This document shows positions 45,852-46,122 of a stretch of DNA of 46,122 bases, one piece after another. Source of the stretch: an uncultured Fibrobacter sp. (GTDB lineage Bacteria > Fibrobacterota > Fibrobacteria > Fibrobacterales > Fibrobacteraceae); the NCBI GenBank assembly GCA_946186895.1, contig CAMHOW010000012.1, forward strand, positions 1-46,122, given 5' to 3'. The stretch's first letter is position 1; the number at the start of each line of letters is the position of its first letter. The notes under the pieces were generated by a model that ran no database searches, had not been told where the DNA came from, and saw only the letters and a program-made list of their open reading frames with translations. Both the position numbers and the translations under genes were made by a program.

Positions 45852-46122
45852 TCACTTCAACTCCTTCAACGCAGCCTCATTCTTAGCAATGATATCCTGC
45901 TGCGTAGCGAGCTTGGTGCGTTCGGCGTTTACCACAGCTTCGGGGGCGCCGCTCACGAACTTTTCATTCGAGAGTTTGCGTTCAATCGAAGCGGCGAATG
46001 CCTTGGCCTTTTCGATTTCTTTTTCGAGGCGGGCGATTTCTGCAGCCGGGTCGAGGATGCCTTCCAACGGGATGTAGAGTTCGCCACCGGGCACCACGGC
46101 GCTGGCGCTGAACTTCGGCTTG
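45852..46122 (-). CDS. valS: Valyl-tRNA synthetase, C-terminal fragment
   Basis: The last 89 residues of the enzyme, cut by the window edge. PGGELYIPLEGILDPAAEIARLEKEIEKAKAF is the start of the C-terminal coiled-coil arm of ValRS, which binds the tRNA-Val elbow; NEKFVSGAPEAVVNAERTKL is the characteristic second half of that arm (F-x-x-x-A-P-x-x-V), and the protein ends EAALKELK. The reading frame runs on past the window edge without a start. The terminator at 45753 follows. Confidence 0.93.
   Translation of the reverse strand, partial: KPKFSASAVVPGGELYIPLEGILDPAAEIARLEKEIEKAKAFAASIERKLSNEKFVSGAPEAVVNAERTKLATQQDIIAKNEAALKELK

Overview
This window reads as a piece of a Fibrobacter-like (Fibrobacterota, FCB group) chromosome. 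That is an inference from gene content: secreted and lipidated glycoside hydrolases with Ser/Asn-rich linkers, a C-terminal beta-sandwich tail of the type IX secretion kind on several large exported proteins, a succinyl-CoA:acetate-type CoA-transferase, a dicarboxylate carrier, and many promoter-like sites of the form TAnnTTT(G), which resemble the Bacteroidetes -7 element. No plasmid, phage, transposase, rRNA or CRISPR signature was seen.

Layout. 1-5465 (all minus): a tRNA-Ser(CGA) cut by the window edge, then a mannan-oriented group: a GH26 beta-mannanase, a GH5 lipoprotein glycanase and an aldose 1-epimerase. 5559-11689: mnmE, a GlcU/RhaT-like sugar permease, an unknown cytoplasmic protein, a NAT/transglutaminase-like protein, a small lipoprotein and a MATE exporter. 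11791-14338 (minus): a lipoprotein carrying two domains that closely resemble the ribosomal L7/L12 C-terminal domain, and an FHA-GGDEF diguanylate cyclase. 14496-20507: a 2003-residue exported protein. 20607-22259: a DASS-type carboxylate transporter with an Ala-rich tail. 22352-28706: a tight, AT-richer four-gene operon of exported proteins, including a 1358-residue heparinase II/III-like protein and two paralogous lipoproteins. 28893-34578: a five-gene operon, DUF4956 membrane protein - HlyD adaptor - TolC channel - VTC-type polyphosphate polymerase - lamin-tail-domain lipoprotein. 34936-37752 (minus): a single 938-residue fusion of an HxxxDG acyltransferase-like domain to an acetate/succinate CoA-transferase. 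38011-43120: TolC - HlyD - two ABC-2 permeases with no ATPase. 43151-44721: a YugP-type zinc protease, a small CxxC protein and an RBBP9-like hydrolase. 44759-46122 (minus): an exported protein and the 3' end of valS.

Four things stand out: (i) the VTC/DUF4956/tripartite-export/lamin-tail operon, which looks like a polymer synthesis-and-export or envelope-modification system; (ii) the L7/L12-like lipoprotein; (iii) the acyltransferase-CoA-transferase fusion; (iv) short palindromic repeats that occur between genes but also inside mnmE, in frame, within its G domain. Several genes without a visible Shine-Dalgarno have a TAnnTTT(G) box only 6-10 bases before the start codon, which suggests leaderless or near-leaderless transcripts. 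Start codons were re-chosen wherever the longest open frame began at a weak codon without a ribosome-binding site.
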